From Frankia alni ACN14a (lineage in GTDB: Bacteria > Actinomycetota > Actinomycetes > Frankiales > Frankiaceae): a stretch of 64,000 bases of DNA. Position 1 is the stretch's first letter. Each line of letters opens with the position of its first letter. Below are positions 26,259-35,453 of this stretch, one piece after another. The position numbers were made by a program, and so were the translations under genes. The notes below the pieces were generated by a model, which did no database searches, was not told where the DNA came from, and saw only the letters and a list, made by a program, of their open reading frames with translations. The stretch covers positions 3,094,962 through 3,158,961 of the forward strand of contig NC_008278.1 in assembly GCF_000058485.1 (NCBI RefSeq). The letters run 5' to 3'.

Positions 26259-29200
26259 GTGTCCTCCACGCCTGAGGCTCTCGTGGAGTTCGCCGCCAGC
26301 CTCCCCTTCGGGTTCGACCCGTTCCAGCTCGAGGCGCTCTCGGCGCTGGCGGCAGGCGAAGGGGTTCTGGTCGCGGCGCCCACGGGAGCGGGCAAGACGG
26401 TCGTCGGCGAGTTCGCCGCCCACCTCGCCCTGAGCACGGGAACGCGCTGCTTCTACACGACGCCGATCAAGGCGTTGTCCAACCAGAAGTACACCGACCT
26501 CGTCGCCCGCTACGGCGCGGACAGGGTCGGCCTGCTGACCGGTGACACCTCCCGCAACGGCTCCGCGCCGGTCGTCGTCATGACGACCGAGGTGCTGCGC
26601 AACATGCTCTACGCCGGCCCGGTCGGCGGCGGCGGCCTCGACACCCTCGCCTACGTGGTCATGGACGAGGTGCACTATCTCGCCGACCGTCAGCGGGGCG
26701 CCGTGTGGGAGGAGGTCATCATCCACCTGCCGGCGCACGTCCGGCTGGTGTCGCTGTCGGCGACGGTGAGCAACGCCGAGGAGTTCGGCGAGTGGCTCGT
26801 CACCGTCCGCGGGCACACCCGCGTCATCGTCAGCGATCACCGGCCGGTGCCGCTGTGGCAGCACGTCCTCGCCGACCGCACCCTGCACGACCTGTTCCTC
26901 GAGGACGGTTCCGGCGCCCCGGCGCCGTCCGCCGGGGCGGCAGTCGCGCGGGCGGTGTCGGGGGAGGAACTCGCCCGGCCCGGCTGGGGTGCCCCGCCCA
27001 CCTCGGGATCCGCCCGGGCGGTCCCGCCTGCCACCGGGTCCGCCCGGACGGTCCCGCCCGGGGCGGGCGGGCGGTCCGGTGACCGGGGCCGCGGCGGGGA
27101 GCGCGCCCGGCGCCGCGACGGGCGGGGTCGTGCCGACGACGCCGCCAGGACCTCGACGCCGGCGGTGCCCGCGGCCCGCGCCGGCGGCAACGGCGCGGCT
27201 CGCGGGGACGGCGCGGCTCGCGGCGCGACGGCCAAGGTGGGTGGCCGGGTGGTCAACCCGGACCTGGTCCGGCTCGCCCGGGAGGAGAACCGGGCGATGC
27301 CCGGCGGCTACGGCCGGGGCCGCGGCGGGCCCGGCGCCCCGCGGCGGCGGATGTGGGTGCCGGGCCGGCCGGAGGTGGTCGAACGCCTCGACCGCGACGG
27401 CCTGCTGCCCGCGATCGTGTTCGTGTTCAGCCGGGCCGGCTGCGACGACGCGGTCACCTCCTGCGTGCGGGCGGGGCTGCGCCTGGTCGGCCCGGCCGAG
27501 CAGCAGCGCATCCGGACGATCGTCCGCGAGCGCACCACCGGGATCCCCGACGCCGACCTCGGCGTCCTCGGCTACTGGGCGTGGCTGGAGGGCCTGGAAC
27601 GGGGCATCGCCTCCCACCACGCCGGGATGCTGCCCACGTTCAAGGAGATCGTCGAGGAGCTGTTCGTCCAGGGGCTCGCCCGGGTCGTGTTCGCCACCGA
27701 GACCCTGGCGCTCGGCATCAACATGCCGGCGCGCACCGTCGTCCTGGAACGGCTGACGAAGTTCAACGGCGAGAGCCGCGTGGACATCACCCCCGGCGAG
27801 TACACGCAGCTCACCGGCCGCGCCGGCCGCCGTGGCATCGACGTCGAGGGTCATGCCGTCGTGCTGTGGCAGCCGGGGCTGGACCCGCTGGCCCTGGCCG
27901 GGCTCGCGTCCACCCGCACCTATCCGCTGCGCTCGTCGTTCCGCCCCTCCTACAACATGGCGGTCAACCTCGTCGGCAGGCTCGGCGCCGACCGGGCCCG
28001 CACCGTGCTCGAATCGTCGTTCGCGCAGTTCCAGGCCGACCGGGACGTGGTGGGTCTGGCGCGGGTGGTGGCGCGCAACACCGAGGCTATCGACGAGATG
28101 CGCGCGCAGCTGAGCTGCGACCGCGGGGACGCCGCCGAGTACGACCGGATCCGCCGCGACATCCGCGAGCGGGAGGCGGCGCTGTCCCGGGAGGGCACGG
28201 CGCGCCGGCGCGCCGAATCGGCGGCGGCGCTGGGCCGGCTGCGCACCGGCGACATCGTGCGGGTACCCGCCGGGCGGCGCAGCGGGCTCGCCGTCGTCCT
28301 CGACGCCGACGCGGGCGCGGTCGGCGCCGAGGGGCCCCGTCCCGTCGTGCTGACCGCGGACAAGCAGGTGCGGCGGCTGTCGCTGGTCGACTTCCCGGTC
28401 GCGGTGGAGCCGCTCGGACGGGTCCGGGTGCCGCGGTCGTTCAACCCGCGCTCGCCGCAGTCCCGTCGGGACCTGGCCTCCTCGCTGCGGGCCGCGGACG
28501 TCGACCCCGACGGTCCGCCCGGCCGGCGGGCCAAGGCGCGCTCCGCGGCCGCGGACGACGCCGAGCTCGCCCGGCTGCGCCGCGCCCTGCGCGCCCACCC
28601 GGTGCACGACTGCCCGCGCCGCGAGGAGCATCTGCGCTCCGCCGAGCAGGTCAACCGGCTCGCGAAGGAGACCGCGGCGATCTCCCGGAAGGTCGAGGGC
28701 CGCACGAACACGGTCGCGAAGACGTTCGACCGGGTTCGCGCGGCGCTGGCGGAACTCGGCTACCTCGACGGCGACACGGTCACCGACGCCGGCCGGGTGC
28801 TGGCGCGCATCTACTCCGACCAGGACCTGCTCGTCGCCGAGTGCCTGCGTGCCGGCATCTGGGAGGACCTGACCGCGCCGGCGCTCGCCGCCGCCGTGTC
28901 CAGCCTGGTCTTCGAGCCGCGCGGCGACGACGTGGGCGTCCCGGCGCTGCCCGGCGGCGCGGCGCTGCGCGACTGCCTGGACGAGATGAGCCGCCTGGCG
29001 TTCCGGCTCGCCGCGACCGAGCAGGGCCACCGGCTGAGCTTTCTGCGCCCGCCCGAGCTCGGGTTCGTCCCCGCCGCGCACGACTGGGCCGTGGGCCGAC
29101 CGCTGGAACGGGTCCTCACCGACAGCGGGCTGGAGCTGACCGCCGGCGACTTCGTCCGCTGGATGCGCCAGCTGCTCGACCTGCTTGACCAGATCGCCAA

Positions 29201-29294
29201 GGTCGCCCCCGACGACTCCCGGGTGCGCCGCACCGCCCGCTCCGCGATGGACGCGCTGCGCCGCGGCGTCGTCGCCTACGCCAGCAGTGTCTGA
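26259..29294 (+). CDS. helY: DEAD/DEAH-box RNA helicase of the HelY/Ski2 type
   Basis: 1011 aa. Walker A is PTGAGKT (41-47), motif II DEVH (136-139) and motif III SLSATVSN near 167. The second RecA-like domain includes the IASHHAGMLP and FATETLALGINMPAR segments and the QLTGRAGRRGID motif. A ~110-residue Arg/Gly/Pro/Ala-rich insert (about 225-340) separates the two RecA domains, longer than usual. The C-terminal part is the helical DSHCT-like domain (DEMSRLAFRLAATEQGHRLS) of Ski2/Mtr4 helicases. It probably remodels structured RNA in the cytoplasm. The tatC, helY linkage is typical of actinomycetes. Its stop overlaps the start region of cobD. Confidence 0.93.
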   Translation: MSSTPEALVEFAASLPFGFDPFQLEALSALAAGEGVLVAAPTGAGKTVVGEFAAHLALSTGTRCFYTTPIKALSNQKYTDLVARYGADRVGLLTGDTSRNGSAPVVVMTTEVLRNMLYAGPVGGGGLDTLAYVVMDEVHYLADRQRGAVWEEVIIHLPAHVRLVSLSATVSNAEEFGEWLVTVRGHTRVIVSDHRPVPLWQHVLADRTLHDLFLEDGSGAPAPSAGAAVARAVSGEELARPGWGAPPTSGSARAVPPATGSARTVPPGAGGRSGDRGRGGERARRRDGRGRADDAARTSTPAVPAARAGGNGAARGDGAARGATAKVGGRVVNPDLVRLAREENRAMPGGYGRGRGGPGAPRRRMWVPGRPEVVERLDRDGLLPAIVFVFSRAGCDDAVTSCVRAGLRLVGPAEQQRIRTIVRERTTGIPDADLGVLGYWAWLEGLERGIASHHAGMLPTFKEIVEELFVQGLARVVFATETLALGINMPARTVVLERLTKFNGESRVDITPGEYTQLTGRAGRRGIDVEGHAVVLWQPGLDPLALAGLASTRTYPLRSSFRPSYNMAVNLVGRLGADRARTVLESSFAQFQADRDVVGLARVVARNTEAIDEMRAQLSCDRGDAAEYDRIRRDIREREAALSREGTARRRAESAAALGRLRTGDIVRVPAGRRSGLAVVLDADAGAVGAEGPRPVVLTADKQVRRLSLVDFPVAVEPLGRVRVPRSFNPRSPQSRRDLASSLRAADVDPDGPPGRRAKARSAAADDAELARLRRALRAHPVHDCPRREEHLRSAEQVNRLAKETAAISRKVEGRTNTVAKTFDRVRAALAELGYLDGDTVTDAGRVLARIYSDQDLLVAECLRAGIWEDLTAPALAAAVSSLVFEPRGDDVGVPALPGGAALRDCLDEMSRLAFRLAATEQGHRLSFLRPPELGFVPAAHDWAVGRPLERVLTDSGLELTAGDFVRWMRQLLDLLDQIAKVAPDDSRVRRTARSAMDALRRGVVAYASSV

Positions 29295-30540
29295 GCCCGC
29301 GCCGGGGGGCCGGGTGGCGAATCGGCGCTCGGCGGCCTCGTCCGGTGGTCGGGGGCGTGCGGGCGTTGCCGGACCTGCGGGTGGTGGTGGGCGTCTCGGC
29401 GGTGGTGGGCGTCGGCGCGTGGCGGCGCGGGCCGGCGGGCTGATGCTCGGGGCGGCCCTCGACGCGCTGCTCGCCGATCCGGCGCGGCGGCACCCGGTCG
29501 CCGGCTTCGGCCGGGCCGCCGGCCGGCTGGAACGGCTGCTCTACCGGGACGACCGCGCCGCCGGGGCCCTGTACACCACGCTGCTGCTGGCCGCGGTCGT
29601 CGTGCCCGCCGCCGCCGCCGAGCGCGCCGGCGCGCGGACCCGTGGCAGCGCCCCGATCGCGCCGGCCGCCCCAGTCGCGCCGGCCGCCCCAGTTTCGCCG
29701 GTAGCGCCGATCGCGCTGGCCGATTCTGTCGCGCCGTGGGCGCCGGTCGTGATGACCGCGGCGCTGACCTGGGTGGTGCTCGGTGGGGCGTCGCTGCGCC
29801 GGCAGGGCAGGCGCCTCGGCGCGGAGCTGCGCGCCGGCGACCTGGCCGCCGCCCGGGCGCGGCTGCCGACGCTGTGCGGGCGGGACCCGTCGCGGCTCGA
29901 CGAGGCCGGGGTCGCCCGCGGCGCGATCGAGTCGATCGCCGAGAACACCTGCGACGCAGTGGTCGCACCGCTGTGGTGGGGTGCGTTCGCCGGCCTGCCG
30001 GGGCTGGCCGGCTACCGGGCGGTGAACACCCTCGACGCGATGATCGGCCATCACAGCGACCGCTACGAACGGTTCGGCTGGGCGGCGGCCCGCCTCGACG
30101 ACCTGGTGAACCTGCTGCCGGCCCGGCTGTGCGCGCTCGCGACCTGCGCGTGCGCGCCGGTCGTCGGGGGCAGCGTCGCCGACGCGTTCTGGGTGATGCG
30201 CCGCGACGGCCGATCCCATCCCAGCCCCAACGCGGGGATGGCCGAGGCCGCGTTCGCCGGGGCGCTGGGCCTGCGCCTCGGCGGGGAGCTGCGCTATCCG
30301 TACCGCGTCGAACACCGGCCCGAGCTGGGGTTCGGCCGCCCGCCGCGGGGCGCCGACGTCCTCGCCGCCGCGCGGCTGTCCGGGGCCGTCAGCGCGCTGT
30401 GCCTCGCGGTGACGGCACTGGCCGGCGGCACGGCGGGCGCGCTGCTGGCCGCTGGCCTGCGGGGCCTGCGTCGGGCGTGCTGCCCACGTGGGGTGGGCGG
30501 GACGTGCCCGGCCCTCAGGCAGGGGGGGTCGCGCCGGTGA
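29287..30540 (+). CDS. cobD: Adenosylcobinamide-phosphate synthase CobD/CbiB
   Basis: 417 aa if started at GTG 29287 (overlapping helY by 8 nt). A GTG at 29419 ([15 protein letters not shown]) fits the usual family N-terminus and removes a Gly/Arg-rich extension. Membrane helices and conserved blocks [54 protein letters not shown] and [18 protein letters not shown] identify CobD/CbiB. This membrane enzyme attaches aminopropanol phosphate to adenosylcobyric acid. A Pro/Ala insert near 125-145 is not conserved. The stop shares bases with the cobQ GTG, so the two cobalamin steps are coupled. Confidence 0.92.
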   Translation: MSEPAPGGRVANRRSAASSGGRGRAGVAGPAGGGGRLGGGGRRRVAARAGGLMLGAALDALLADPARRHPVAGFGRAAGRLERLLYRDDRAAGALYTTLLLAAVVVPAAAAERAGARTRGSAPIAPAAPVAPAAPVSPVAPIALADSVAPWAPVVMTAALTWVVLGGASLRRQGRRLGAELRAGDLAAARARLPTLCGRDPSRLDEAGVARGAIESIAENTCDAVVAPLWWGAFAGLPGLAGYRAVNTLDAMIGHHSDRYERFGWAAARLDDLVNLLPARLCALATCACAPVVGGSVADAFWVMRRDGRSHPSPNAGMAEAAFAGALGLRLGGELRYPYRVEHRPELGFGRPPRGADVLAAARLSGAVSALCLAVTALAGGTAGALLAAGLRGLRRACCPRGVGGTCPALRQGGSRR

Positions 30541-32099
30541 GCGGGGGACTGCTGGTCGCCGGGACGGCGTCGGATGCCGGCAAGAGCGTGCTGACCGCGG
30601 GCATCTGCCGGTGGCTGGCCCGCGAGGGCGTGCGCGTCGCGCCGTTCAAGGCGCAGAACATGGCGCTGAACTCCACCGTCACCGCGGACGGCGCGGAGAT
30701 CGGCCGGGCGCAGGCGATGCAGGCCGCGGCGGCCGGGGTGGAGCCGGAGGCGGCGATGAACCCGGTGCTGCTCAAGCCGGGCGGCGACCGCCACAGCCAG
30801 CTCATCGTGCTGGGCCGCCCCGTCGCGGAGGTCGACGCGCTGGGCTACCGCCCCCACAAGGAACGGCTCGCGAAGATCGTCCTGGAGTGCCTCGACGACC
30901 TGCGGGGCCGGTTCGACGCGGTGATCTGCGAGGGCGCCGGGTCGCCGGCGGAGATCAACCTGCGGTCCACCGACATCGCTAACATGGGACTGGCCCGCGC
31001 GGCGAACCTGCCGGTGATCGTGGTCGGTGACATCGACAAGGGCGGGGTGTTCGCCGCCCTGTTCGGCACCCTGGCGCTGCTCGACCGGGCCGACCAGGCC
31101 CTCGTCGCCGGCTGGGTGATCAACAGGTTCCGCGGCGACGCCCGGCTGCTCGAACCCGGACTGCGCCAGATCGAGGCGCTGACCGGCCGGCCCGTGCACG
31201 GCGTCGTCCCGTTCCGCTCCGGCCTCTGGCTCGACGTCGAGGACTCCCTCGACCTGACCTCCTACCCCGACGCCGAGCCGGACACCGACTCCGGACTGGC
31301 AGGGGAGGACGCGTCGGCGGGGGAGGGCGCGTCGGCGGGGGACGGGGTGCGGCGGGAGAGCCTGCGGGTGGCGGTGGTCCGGCTGCCCCGGTTGTCGAAC
31401 GTGACCGACCTGGACGCGCTGCGCGCCGAGCCCGGCGTCGTGGTGCGGCTGGTCACCGGGCCGGACGAGTTGGCCGACGCCGACCTGGTGGTGCTGCCCG
31501 GCACCCGCTCGACGGTCGAGGACCTGCGCTGGCTGCGCCGCCGCGGCCTCGCCGACGCCGTCGCCGCCCGCGTCGCCGCCGGCCGGCCGGTGCTGGGGAT
31601 CTGCGGCGGCTACCAGATGCTGGGCCGGCGCATCCACGACGACGTCGAGTCGGGTGCGGGCGAGGTCGCCGGCCTCGGCCTGCTGCCGGTGACGACCACC
31701 TTCGAGGCGTCGAAGCTGCTCGGTCGCCGCGCGGCGACCGACGCCGCCGGCCGGCCGGTGACCGGCTACGAGATCCGCCACGGCCGGCTGGCCATCGCCG
31801 ACCATCCCGCCGCGGAGCCGTTCGCCGCCGACGGGGTCCGGGTCGGCGCGGTCGCCGGCACGAGCTGGCACGGGCTGCTGGAGAACGACGAGTTCCGCCG
31901 CGCCTACCTCACCGAGGTCGCCCGCGCGGCCGGGCGGGCGTTCGTCCCCGCCCGCACCCGCTTCGCCGACGTGCGCCGACGCCGCCTCGACGTCCTCGGC
32001 GACCTGGTCGCCGAGCATCTCGACACCGCCGCCCTGCGCCGCCTGCTCGACGAGGGAGCCCCACCCGGCCTGCCCTTCGTCCCGCCCGGCGCGCCGTGA
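30537..32099 (+). CDS. cobQ: Cobyric acid synthase CobQ
   Basis: 520 aa from GTG at 30537 (GTGA overlap with cobD). The N-terminal ATP-dependent domain has GTASDAGKS and [10 protein letters not shown]. The middle shows [13 protein letters not shown] and [10 protein letters not shown]. The C-terminal glutaminase domain carries the nucleophile Cys in [11 protein letters not shown] and the His in [11 protein letters not shown]. It amidates four carboxylates of adenosylcobyrinic a,c-diamide using glutamine and ATP. A short Gly/Glu/Ala repeat ([15 protein letters not shown]) between domains is local. The pair CobD-CobQ implies the organism makes or finishes cobalamin. Confidence 0.96.
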   Translation: MSGGLLVAGTASDAGKSVLTAGICRWLAREGVRVAPFKAQNMALNSTVTADGAEIGRAQAMQAAAAGVEPEAAMNPVLLKPGGDRHSQLIVLGRPVAEVDALGYRPHKERLAKIVLECLDDLRGRFDAVICEGAGSPAEINLRSTDIANMGLARAANLPVIVVGDIDKGGVFAALFGTLALLDRADQALVAGWVINRFRGDARLLEPGLRQIEALTGRPVHGVVPFRSGLWLDVEDSLDLTSYPDAEPDTDSGLAGEDASAGEGASAGDGVRRESLRVAVVRLPRLSNVTDLDALRAEPGVVVRLVTGPDELADADLVVLPGTRSTVEDLRWLRRRGLADAVAARVAAGRPVLGICGGYQMLGRRIHDDVESGAGEVAGLGLLPVTTTFEASKLLGRRAATDAAGRPVTGYEIRHGRLAIADHPAAEPFAADGVRVGAVAGTSWHGLLENDEFRRAYLTEVARAAGRAFVPARTRFADVRRRRLDVLGDLVAEHLDTAALRRLLDEGAPPGLPFVPPGAP

Positions 32100-32142
32100 C
32101 GCCGCCGGTCGTCAGACTCCCAGCAGTCAGGGCGGTCGGCGG

Positions 32143-32370
32143 TCAGAGCCGGTTGCGTAGGAGCTGCTTGCCCTGCTCGGCGCCCTTGCGACTCTCGGTC
32201 TGCGCCCGGCGGAACAGGTCGTGCAGCTCCCGGTCGCCGTCGCGTTCGGCGTCGGCGGCGTAGGTCTCCAGCCGCAGCGCGTTGCTCAGGCAGATTTCGG
32301 TGAACCACAACAGGTCGTACTGAGCGTCCTTGGTCCCGGTGATGCTCCCGTGCTCCACGGTGGTCGTCAT
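32143..32370 (-). CDS. Small helical protein, unknown function
   Basis: 75 aa from ATG at 32370. After a short N-terminus (GSITGTKDAQYD) the protein is predicted to be two long helices: LLWFTEICLSNALRLETYAADAE.. and LHDLFRRAQTESRKGAEQGK.., with many charged residues. I recall similar small actinobacterial proteins without a described function. The Shine-Dalgarno AGGAGAGAGG ends 9 nt before the start and belongs to the first unit of a 17-nt tandem repeat. It is divergent from the SDR gene at 32740. Confidence 0.75.
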   Translation of the reverse strand: MTTTVEHGSITGTKDAQYDLLWFTEICLSNALRLETYAADAERDGDRELHDLFRRAQTESRKGAEQGKQLLRNRL

Positions 32371-32383
32371 CTGGATCGACCTC

Positions 32384-32451
32384 TCTCCTGCGCTGTCGAA
32401 TTTTCTGCGCTGTCGGATCTCCTGCGCTGTCGAATCTCCTGCGCTGTCGTG
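32384..32451 (-). repeat. Four 17-nt repeats each carrying an AGGAGA box
   Basis: On the minus strand the unit is TTCGACAGCGCAGGAGA; one copy reads GCAGAAAA instead. The copy nearest the gene supplies its ribosome binding site, so the leader repeats a Shine-Dalgarno three times. Copy number could tune translation. Confidence 0.75.
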
Positions 32452-32739
32452 AACCTGTGGCCCGTCGCACGCCGTGAACCCACGCGCCGGCTCGCACACG
32501 GCCGGACCGATGATCGAGCCCTCACACGCCCCGGTTCGGCGGCACAGGGCAATCACCATCGGTGCCTATTCCCGCACCGAACGTTCCTACCCGTGTGCTC
32601 GCCCGATCGGTCTCGCCGCCTCCGCGGAAGACCGGCGGCGGCCGGGGGGTTCCCCGCAGAAGACAGTGGCAGGGTTCCCGGGAACAACCGAGATCCGCAA
32701 CCAACCGAGATCCGAGATCGATTGACTGGAGACCACGCG
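32452..32739. other. Divergent promoter region
   Basis: Between the repeat array and the SDR gene I see no gene. It includes a short direct repeat (CAACCGAGATCCG, CCGAGATCGA) near 32690-32720 and a ribosome binding site CTGGAGACC before 32740. Confidence 0.4.
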
Positions 32740-33564
32740 ATGGACGGGCGAACGATTCTCATCACCGGTGCGACCGACGGCCTGGGCGCCCATCTCGCCG
32801 AGCGGTTGGGCGCGGCGGGCTGGCGGGTGCTCGTCCACGGCCGGGACGCCGAGCGCGCCGAGCGGGTGCGCGCCCGCATCGAGGCCGCCGGCGGCCCCGA
32901 GCCGACGGTGCTGCTCGCCGACCTGGCCGACCTGGGCGACGTCGCCCGCCTCGCCGCCGACGTCGAGCGGCACACCGACCGCCTCGACGTGTTGGTGAAC
33001 AACGCCGGGGTCGGGTTCGGCACGCCGGGCGCCCCCCGCGAGACCAGCGCCGACGGCATCGAGCTGCGCTTCGCCGTCAACTACCTGGCCGGCCACCGGC
33101 TCACCCGGCTGCTGCTGGCGCCGCTGACCCGGTCGGCCCCGGCGAGGATCGTCAACGTCGCCTCCGCCGGGCAGGAGCCGCTCGACTTCGCCGACCTGCT
33201 CACCACCCGCGACTACGACGGCGTCCGCGCCTACCGCCGCAGCAAGCTGGCGCAGATCATGGGCACGTTCGACCTCGCCGAGGAGCTGGCCGGCACCGGC
33301 GTCACCGTCGACGCCCTGCACCCCGCGACGTTCATGGACACCACGATGGTCCGCCAGGCCGGATCCCCGGTGAGCAGCACCGTCGCCGAGGGCGGCGACG
33401 CCACCCTGAACCTGATCGACGGCCCCGCCGCCGCCACGGGCACCGGCCGCTACTTCGCCGGCCTGCGCGAGGCCCGCGCCCTCGCCCAGGCCTACGACCC
33501 CGCCGCCCGCCACCGCCTGCGCCAGGGCACCGACGAGCTCCTCGCCGCCTCCGCCCGGCGCTGA
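32740..33564 (+). CDS. Short-chain dehydrogenase/reductase
   Basis: 274 aa from ATG at 32740 with GGAGA 7-8 nt upstream. Rossmann motif TGATDGLGAHLA begins at residue 9. NNAGVGFG lies near 88-95 and the active-site Tyr-x3-Lys is YRRSK near 165. The shape resembles retinol-dehydrogenase-like SDRs that use NADP(H). The substrate is unknown. It is convergent with the phosphotransferase-like gene, with 40 nt between, and appears to be a single-gene unit. Confidence 0.88.
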   Translation: MDGRTILITGATDGLGAHLAERLGAAGWRVLVHGRDAERAERVRARIEAAGGPEPTVLLADLADLGDVARLAADVERHTDRLDVLVNNAGVGFGTPGAPRETSADGIELRFAVNYLAGHRLTRLLLAPLTRSAPARIVNVASAGQEPLDFADLLTTRDYDGVRAYRRSKLAQIMGTFDLAEELAGTGVTVDALHPATFMDTTMVRQAGSPVSSTVAEGGDATLNLIDGPAAATGTGRYFAGLREARALAQAYDPAARHRLRQGTDELLAASARR

Positions 33565-33604
33565 GAGCAAAGTAGCCATCGGTGTTCGGACGGAGGGTTG
33601 GCGG

Positions 33605-34708
33605 TCAGGTCAGGGAGCGGGCCAGGGCCTCGGAGTCGAGCAGCAGGCGGCGGACGATGGCGTCGAAGCGGTCGCCCTTGGCCTTCGGTGACAGCCCCTG
33701 GATCGCCTCGGCGACCTTGTACTCGATCATGCAGGCCGCGCGCCACTTGGCGAGCACCGAGTAGTAGCCGATCGTCGAGACGTCGCGGCCGGTCCGCTCG
33801 CCGTAGTAGGCGATGACGTCGTCGCGGTGCGGGAAGCGCCCGGGCGCGAAGTACCGCATGGCGCCGTCGTCCTCCGCCTCGGTGACGAGGTTGTTCGCGA
33901 AGGCGGCGAGGTCGAGCAGGGGATCGCCGATGGTTGCGGTCTCCCAGTCGATGATCGCGGCGAGGCGGGCCGGCGGGCGGTGGTGGAACAGCGCGTTGTT
34001 CGGCGCGTAGTCGGCGTGGATGAGCGCGGGACGCGACCCCGCGGGGACGTTGTCCCGCAGCCAGTCCGCCACGTACGTCAGCCCGGGCAGGTCACGCCGC
34101 TCGTACTTCGGGTAGCGCCGCTGGTAGCCGTCGACCTGGCCCAGCCAGCGGTCCGGCTGGCGCTCGAGGAACCCGTCGGGCCGGCCGAACCCGCCCAGCC
34201 CGACCGCGGTGTAGTCGAGGTTGGCCAGCGCGACCAGCCCGTCGGTCATCGCCCAGCAGATGTAGTGCTGGTCGGGGCCGCCGTCGAAACCCGCCGGCCA
34301 GATCGTCTCGTTCTCGGCGGTGATGGTCGCCGCCCAGCCGTCGACCAGCTCCATGACGTAGAAGCTGACCCCGAGCAGCGACTCGTCCGCGCAGAAGCCG
34401 AGGAACTCCGGGCTCGGCACGTCCGTCCCGGTCAGCGCGCGCAGGACGGTGGCCTCGCGCTGGATCGTGCGCGCGCCCTGCGGGCTGCCCGCCAGGGGCG
34501 GGCTGCGGAAGATCGCCTTCCGGCCGCCCCGGTCCAGGCTCAGGATCAGGTTGGTCGACCCGCCGGAGACCAGGGCCGTCGTCAGGGGCCCGTCGCCCAG
34601 ACTCGGGACGTGCTCGTCCAACCAGCCGGTGAGCGCCGCCACATCGATCAGATTGTTCGCATCCGCCACAGATGCAGCGTTCCACACCTGCGACGGTGAC
34701 GTTCTCAT
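33605..34708 (-). CDS. Phosphotransferase family protein (ACAD10/11-like)
   Basis: 367 aa; the last gene of the minus-strand operon. The kinase-like fold shows the catalytic loop HADYAPNN (231-238; most relatives have HGDY) and the metal-binding IIDWETATIGDP with Asp254. An Arg in RKAIFRSPP occupies the site of the usual nucleotide-binding lysine, as in the branch related to the N-terminal domain of ACAD10/11, found next to acyl-CoA and terpenoid catabolism genes. It more likely phosphorylates a pathway hydroxyl compound than an antibiotic. The start shares a base with the cupin stop (TGATG). Confidence 0.85.
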   Translation of the reverse strand: MRTSPSQVWNAASVADANNLIDVAALTGWLDEHVPSLGDGPLTTALVSGGSTNLILSLDRGGRKAIFRSPPLAGSPQGARTIQREATVLRALTGTDVPSPEFLGFCADESLLGVSFYVMELVDGWAATITAENETIWPAGFDGGPDQHYICWAMTDGLVALANLDYTAVGLGGFGRPDGFLERQPDRWLGQVDGYQRRYPKYERRDLPGLTYVADWLRDNVPAGSRPALIHADYAPNNALFHHRPPARLAAIIDWETATIGDPLLDLAAFANNLVTEAEDDGAMRYFAPGRFPHRDDVIAYYGERTGRDVSTIGYYSVLAKWRAACMIEYKVAEAIQGLSPKAKGDRFDAIVRRLLLDSEALARSLT

Positions 34709-35229
34709 CAGTGCCCGACGGCTCGACCTCCCACGATCACGTACAGCACGACCGCGGGTTCGTCGCGGCGGTTGCGCCAGCCGTGCGCGGCGCCGTTGTG
34801 GACCAGCACGTCCCCGGCTGCAAGCGCGCGTTCCGCGCCGCCGGCCAGCACGATGCAGATCTCACCCCGCAGCACCACGCCGTAGTCGACCGTCTCCGTC
34901 GTGTGAAGCAGGCTGTCGTCGAACGGGGCGGCAGCCGCGTCGTCGACGTCCGCGGGCGGCCTCGCGGCGGGCTCGCGAAGCCCGAACCCGGGCGGATACG
35001 TCACGGAGATGAGGCGGGTTCCCCCCGCAGGCGGGACGGGCTCCTGGTCGAGCCGGGTGCTCTCCGCGCCGCTGCCGGGCACCGAGGGCGGCTCCTCGGT
35101 GGACCACAGGTAGCTCACCTCGAGGCCCGGCCGGCTGTCGTTGGTGATCACATGGGGTGCCGGCCCGTCCTGGACGAAGATCCCGGCACCGTCCGGGCCC
35201 GCGCCCGTCACCACGCGTCGTAGAGCCAC
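34708..35229 (-). CDS. Cupin-domain protein
   Basis: 173 aa. The second half forms a cupin: LLHTTETVDYGVVLRGEI (first metal-binding motif, here degenerate) and LAAGDVLVHNGAAHGWRNR (second motif, with His). The N-terminal part contains a second, poorly conserved strand-rich segment. Such proteins in catabolic operons are often called cupins of unknown role; they may be enzymes or small-molecule sensors. It lies 9 nt after the ferredoxin and is coupled to the phosphotransferase gene. Confidence 0.8.
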   Translation of the reverse strand: MALRRVVTGAGPDGAGIFVQDGPAPHVITNDSRPGLEVSYLWSTEEPPSVPGSGAESTRLDQEPVPPAGGTRLISVTYPPGFGLREPAARPPADVDDAAAAPFDDSLLHTTETVDYGVVLRGEICIVLAGGAERALAAGDVLVHNGAAHGWRNRRDEPAVVLYVIVGGRAVGH

Positions 35230-35238
35230 ATCACATAC

Positions 35239-35433
35239 TTACTCGTCGACGAGGCTCAGCGCGCGCTCGGGGCAGGCGGCGACGGCGTCGCGCGCACGCC
35301 TCTCCTGGCCTGGCGGAATCTCCGGGTCGGTGACGGCGAGGTAGCCCAGATCGTCGAGGGGAAAGAGGTCCTCGGCGGTGGCGTTGCAGCGGGCGTGGCC
35401 CGAGCAGAGCCCGGTGTCGACCACGATCCTCAT
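35239..35433 (-). CDS. Ferredoxin, [3Fe-4S]-type, CxxH motif
   Basis: 64 aa from ATG at 35433 with GGAAAGGAC upstream. The cluster motif is CSGHARC with a distal ACP segment; the position of the usual second cysteine is His. Mycobacterial ferredoxins that serve P450s show the same replacement. Its gene directly follows the P450 gene by 20 nt, so it is very likely that enzyme's electron donor. A matching reductase is not encoded in the operon. Confidence 0.92.
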   Translation of the reverse strand: MRIVVDTGLCSGHARCNATAEDLFPLDDLGYLAVTDPEIPPGQERRARDAVAACPERALSLVDE

Positions 35434-35453
35434 CGGTCGTCCTTTCCGCCGGG

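Noticed and set aside
24459-29081. Very long open frame antisense to tatC and helY (1540 codons)
   Set aside because: It mirrors the third-position G/C bias of real genes on the other strand, has no family motifs and covers well-supported genes.
33605-34708. Aminoglycoside resistance kinase
   Set aside because: The fold is shared, but HADY replaces HGDY and the gene closes a catabolic operon; the ACAD10/11-like branch fits better.
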